Assembly: GCF_037975245.1 (NCBI RefSeq)
Contig: NC_092568.1
Span: forward strand, 38,716,501 to 38,780,500
DNA: 64,000 bases
Direction: 5' to 3'
From: Apostichopus japonicus
Lineage: Eukaryota; Echinodermata; Holothuroidea; Aspidochirotida; Stichopodidae
The notes below the pieces were generated by a model. That model ran no database searches and was not told where the DNA came from. It saw only the letters and a program-made list of their open reading frames with translations. This document shows positions 61,601-64,000 of the stretch, piece by piece. A program made the translations under genes and the position numbers. Each line of letters starts with the position of its first letter. Position 1 is the first letter of the stretch.

Positions 61601-64000
61601 AACAATATGGTACAAATAGGTCGTGATGAACCTTTCAAAGGCAATTGTAAATACATTATTGTACAAGTTTGTGACTGCGCTTGTGACGGCAAATTCCTCA
61701 AAAAAAAATGTTGTGAAATTAAAAAGAATACTGCTCAAAGTACAGAAATTTTCAGCCTTAAAATTTGGTAACGGGTCACGGAGCTTACCTGGCCAAGCGA
61801 CCTTAGCACCGAGGTTAATGGCCAGGTCCTTCAACCACTCTACGTCTCTACAGAAGTCCCTCAGAGTGTAACCGTGAGGTCGTTGCATCAATAGGGTAGC
61901 ACAGAGAACCCAAACTGACATGTATATATTCCTGAGCTGAGATTCCTGAACATTATAAGCCAAGTCTGCTACAAATTTCTGTTCAGAAGATGATAAGTTG
62001 AATAGAAACCTGAAGAAAAGAAAACAGCAATGCATTCCATCAGCCATGAATGTAGGAGATGTGCACACACCAGGAAGGAGAGAAAATGACAGATGTGGGG
62101 GGGGTGGGGGGGTCTTGAAAAGTTGTATTACAAATGCTGTTTCAAAATTATAGTTACTTTTGGAAATCTTGTCATAGTTTAGAATGGTCTCAAGAAAAAG
62201 ATCCAAAAAAAAAATGAAAAATCAACTTCATACATCAAAAGCAACCAATTGACATTTCCCACACAAATAACAAAGTTTACCTTTAAGTAAAATATTTCAT
62301 ATGTATGATTAACACATAGGCTTAACCCTTAACAAAATGAAAGGTAGGATTTTCTGTATGCCAATGGGCACTGAAGTGATGTCAGTCCCGTTGCTACGGA
62401 GATCATACTGAGCTAGTTATCAGTGAGCTAGTTAAGAGTGCAGTTATGGTTTGGAGACAGATATGGGAAGAAATTTTCAATCATTCTACCTATTTCAACT
62501 AGCTACATGTCTATTTACGATTGCAATATTCAACTTGTTAGAATTGTCTTCAAGATGCCCATTTCTACAGCACATCATTTAAAATGACAACAATGTCAAC
62601 ATAATTGATGATACTTTCACAGTGTCTATAATACCAAATACAAGCTAATATTCATTTAATACACACAGGTTATTTCTTGCATTTCATGTGCACACAAGAA
62701 TACACACAGGTTATTTCTTGTGTTTCATGTACACACAAGAATACACACAGGCTATTTCTTGTGTTTCATGCACACACAAGAATACACAGTTTGTTTCTTG
62801 TGTTTCATGTGCACACAAGAATAGACAGGTTATTTCTTGTGTTTCATGCACACATAAGAATACACACAGATTATTTCGTGTGCTTCATGTGCACTCAAGT
62901 ATACGCACAGGTTATTTCTTGTGTTTCATGCACACATAAGAATACACACAGATTTTTTATTGTGTTCAATGCACATACACAGGTTATTTCTTGTGTGTCT
63001 TTCACACACATGAATACACACAGGTTATTTCTTGTATTTCATGAACACAGGTTATTTCTTGTGTTTCATGCACAAGCAAGAATACACACAGCTTATTTCT
63101 TGTTTCATGCACACACAAGAATACACAGGTTATTTCTTGTGCTTCATGCACACAGAAGAAAATACACAGGTTATATCTTGTGTTTCATGCACACACGTTA
63201 TTTCTTGTCTTTCATGCACACGCAAGAAAACACACAGCTTATTTCTTGTTTCATGCAAACACAAGAATACACAGGTTATTTCTTGTGCTTCATGCACACA
63301 CAAGAATACTCACAGGTTATTTCTTGTGTTTCATGCACACGCAAAAATACACACAGCTTATTTCTTGTGTTTCATGCACACACACATGTTACAGTAACTG
63401 TAGACATGACATGCCAATGAATGCCCACACTTTCAATTGGATTTACCTTTCATTGTAGATCTAAACAACATTATCATGCCTGATGATATGCATACATTTC
63501 GTTCATGAACAAAGTAACAACTACCTGGCTTAGTATCTCAAGGTATAATCAGAATTTTGACAAAACTATTGTTTGACACAAACTAAGAAATTCAAGCTTA
63601 CAGCTAGACACCTTCAAAGTGCAAAAGTCTAATATTCTTTTTCCTTACAACATTTTATATATAACATTACATTTACCTTGGAAGAGTATTATGCACTGAT
63701 CTGTCGATCCTCGGAGAGGCCATCTCACGAACAGATATAGGGTCACCAACATGAACATAAATGTCACCGTAGTTGTCTTGTAAAATAGTTCTCGCTTTGA
63801 ACAAACCCTGAATGGGCGAAGAGGAGAAAATGGAAATTCCATGGCATTTATACAGGCCACTTTAAAAGATGCATAACATTCAATTAACATGTCATCGAGA
63901 TCACATAAGACTGAATTCAAAGTCCAACAAAAATGCAAATTTGAAAGCTAATAACATATCTACAAATATTCTGGCTTTCAAGATATTCATTTCACCTTCA
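52598..64000 (-). CDS. GNPAT: dihydroxyacetone-phosphate acyltransferase, C-terminal 402 residues (gene span, 5' end outside window)
   Basis: GNPAT is the peroxisomal enzyme that acylates dihydroxyacetone phosphate, the first step of ether-lipid (plasmalogen) synthesis. Nine complete exons are visible, with phases agreeing at every junction. Recognised blocks: GLFKARTILQDNYG and HVGDPISVRE (family GLLKARKIL...FGEPISVR), AYNVQESQLRNIYMS, EWLKDLAINLG, AMYRNHLV, RVFQKEFVFKP, MVEPFLQGYYMVCQYLV, and the terminal tripeptide SKL, a type 1 peroxisomal targeting signal. The catalytic acyltransferase motifs (HX4D and others) lie upstream, outside the window. The mitochondrial homologue GPAM was considered, but the C terminus and SKL favour GNPAT. 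Confidence 0.9.
54157..54218 (-). CDS. GNPAT: GNPAT penultimate exon
   Basis: Acceptor TAACTTTCAG, donor CTGG|GTAAGA on minus. Encodes ENGGSLSWQASKVEEVMAKL, like the family's N-x-T-KLEEML near the C terminus. Reading past the donor gives a stop at 54107-54109 and an end VHA that is no targeting signal, so splicing to 52689 is preferred. Confidence 0.8.
54944..55037 (-). CDS. GNPAT: GNPAT exon, C-terminal helical region
   Basis: Acceptor TTATTACAG, donor AAAAG|GTATGT on minus; two bases, 30 codons, two bases. EMKHFDTLSLNLIGNALTSL aligns with the human [20 protein letters not shown] segment by eye. Confidence 0.85.
55690..56430. repeat. minisatellite, units ACAGATAAACAGACAGATGG / ATGAACAACAAT
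   Basis: About 35-bp units with variable composition through the GNPAT intron 55038-56471. Long Cys/Ser/Val/Leu-rich open frames on minus (55697-56474) are products of the repeat, not genes. Confidence 0.93.
56472..56580 (-). CDS. GNPAT: GNPAT exon
   Basis: Acceptor TTATTTCAG, donor AATG|GTGAGT on minus; 36 codons and one base. MVCQYLVQTKWNP then AKNIQALIAQKFMN matches the family's QIICKYLL...FTSQLLDQG. Phase 0 joins it to FLQGYY of the previous exon. Confidence 0.9.
57620..57766 (-). CDS. GNPAT: GNPAT exon
   Basis: Acceptor GCATAATTCAG, donor TAT|GTAAGT on minus; 49 codons, phase 0 both sides. AMSFLSKMVEPFLQGYY equals the family's LEFLVGLFKPFVESYQ. Confidence 0.92.
58997..59076 (-). CDS. 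GNPAT: GNPAT exon
   Basis: Acceptor GTTCACAG, donor ACC|GTAAGT on minus; two bases and 26 codons. FLIRVFQKEFVFKP matches the family's FLRDVFADEFIFLPG. Confidence 0.92.
59240..59690. repeat. tandem repeat, units GATGAGATCATCCAATGATA / TCAGTA
   Basis: About 17 diverged units of 24-28 bp in the GNPAT intron 59077-59780. Confidence 0.92.
59781..60053 (-). CDS. GNPAT: GNPAT exon
   Basis: Acceptor CATCCAAAG, donor ATTG|GTAGGT on minus; two bases, 90 codons, one base. EYSVQTLVTSHLKRHR, then MAVVP-like LAVVPMGIAMYRNHLVCRLA aligns with the human HITLLMCSAYRNQLLNIFV stretch. Confidence 0.9.
60054..61788 (-). other. GNPAT intron, no further exon seen
   Basis: AT-rich. An open frame at 60968-61219 on plus has no domain. 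A poly-C run near 60630. Confidence 0.5.
61789..62009 (-). CDS. GNPAT: GNPAT exon
   Basis: Acceptor TTTTCTTCAG, donor CCAG|GTAAGC on minus; one base, 73 codons, one base. KFVADLAYNVQESQLRNIYM, then WVLCATLLMQRP, EWLKDLAINLGAKVAWP: the family's FVTEVAYKMELLQIENM...ILTWLKGLTQAFGGFLIWP type sequence. Confidence 0.94.
62650..63395. repeat. minisatellite of about 40-60 bp, GGTTATTTCTTGTGTTTCAT / GCACACACAAGAATACACA
   Basis: About 17 units in the GNPAT intron 62010-63676. The plus-strand open frames across it (62677-63458) are artefacts. Confidence 0.95.
63677..63807 (-). CDS. GNPAT: GNPAT exon, most upstream complete one in the window
   Basis: Acceptor CATTCAGG on minus gives 43 codons and two bases, donor CAAG|GTAAAT. 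GLFKARTILQDNYGDIYV then HVGDPISVREMAS is the fourth acyltransferase block region of GNPAT (GLLKARKIL...GEPISVR). Confidence 0.94.
63996..64000 (-). CDS. GNPAT: possible end of the next upstream GNPAT exon
   Basis: At the very edge the minus strand reads TGAAG|GTGAAA, a plausible donor. Phase 0 would give Met/Leu-Lys before GLFKAR. Too short to prove. Confidence 0.3.

Noticed and set aside
62677-63458. A 247-residue repetitive open frame
   Set aside because: Product of the GGTTATTTCTTGTG minisatellite; equally long frames appear in the other phases.

Overview
The window looks like nuclear DNA of an animal with long introns, probably a marine invertebrate deuterostome (an echinoderm is my best guess). 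It is AT-rich, coding exons are short with consensus GT/AG borders, and the repeats mix hAT-type elements, LINE and Penelope-like remnants, and many micro- and minisatellites. The organism call is inference; no marker gene settles it.

Layout. 1-11.7 kb is repeat-rich and intergenic: a broken CXC-domain pseudogene (minus strand), a 50-bp minisatellite, two head-to-head LINE remnants and small duplications. 11.7-46.2 kb is one plus-strand gene of 18 coding exons encoding a predicted 953-residue class C GPCR of the GABA-B type. 46.2-52.6 kb is intergenic, with a small hAT-like element and two tandem arrays. 52.6-64.0 kb is the 3' part of a minus-strand gene for dihydroxyacetone-phosphate acyltransferase (GNPAT): nine complete exons encode the last 402 residues and end in the peroxisomal signal Ser-Lys-Leu. 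The two genes converge tail to tail and have no obvious functional link.

The most unusual feature is in the receptor. Between the exons for the extracellular Venus-flytrap (VFT) domain and those for the seven-helix domain lie two exons encoding a C-type lectin domain (CTLD) with all six cysteines. Both flanking introns are phase 1, so the lectin pair is a symmetric cassette that can be included or skipped without changing frame. The CTLD's internal intron has two candidate acceptors 16 nt apart, and only the upstream one keeps the frame. The CTLD replaces the last VFT strands of ordinary GABA-B receptors and lacks the EPN/QPD and WND calcium-sugar motifs. Another oddity is a ~54-bp minisatellite that grows out of the exon 4/intron 4 boundary and repeats a splice-donor-like sequence about 17 times.

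Exon borders were set by hand from splice consensus, reading frame, phase continuity and resemblance to known families. No alignment or transcript data were available.
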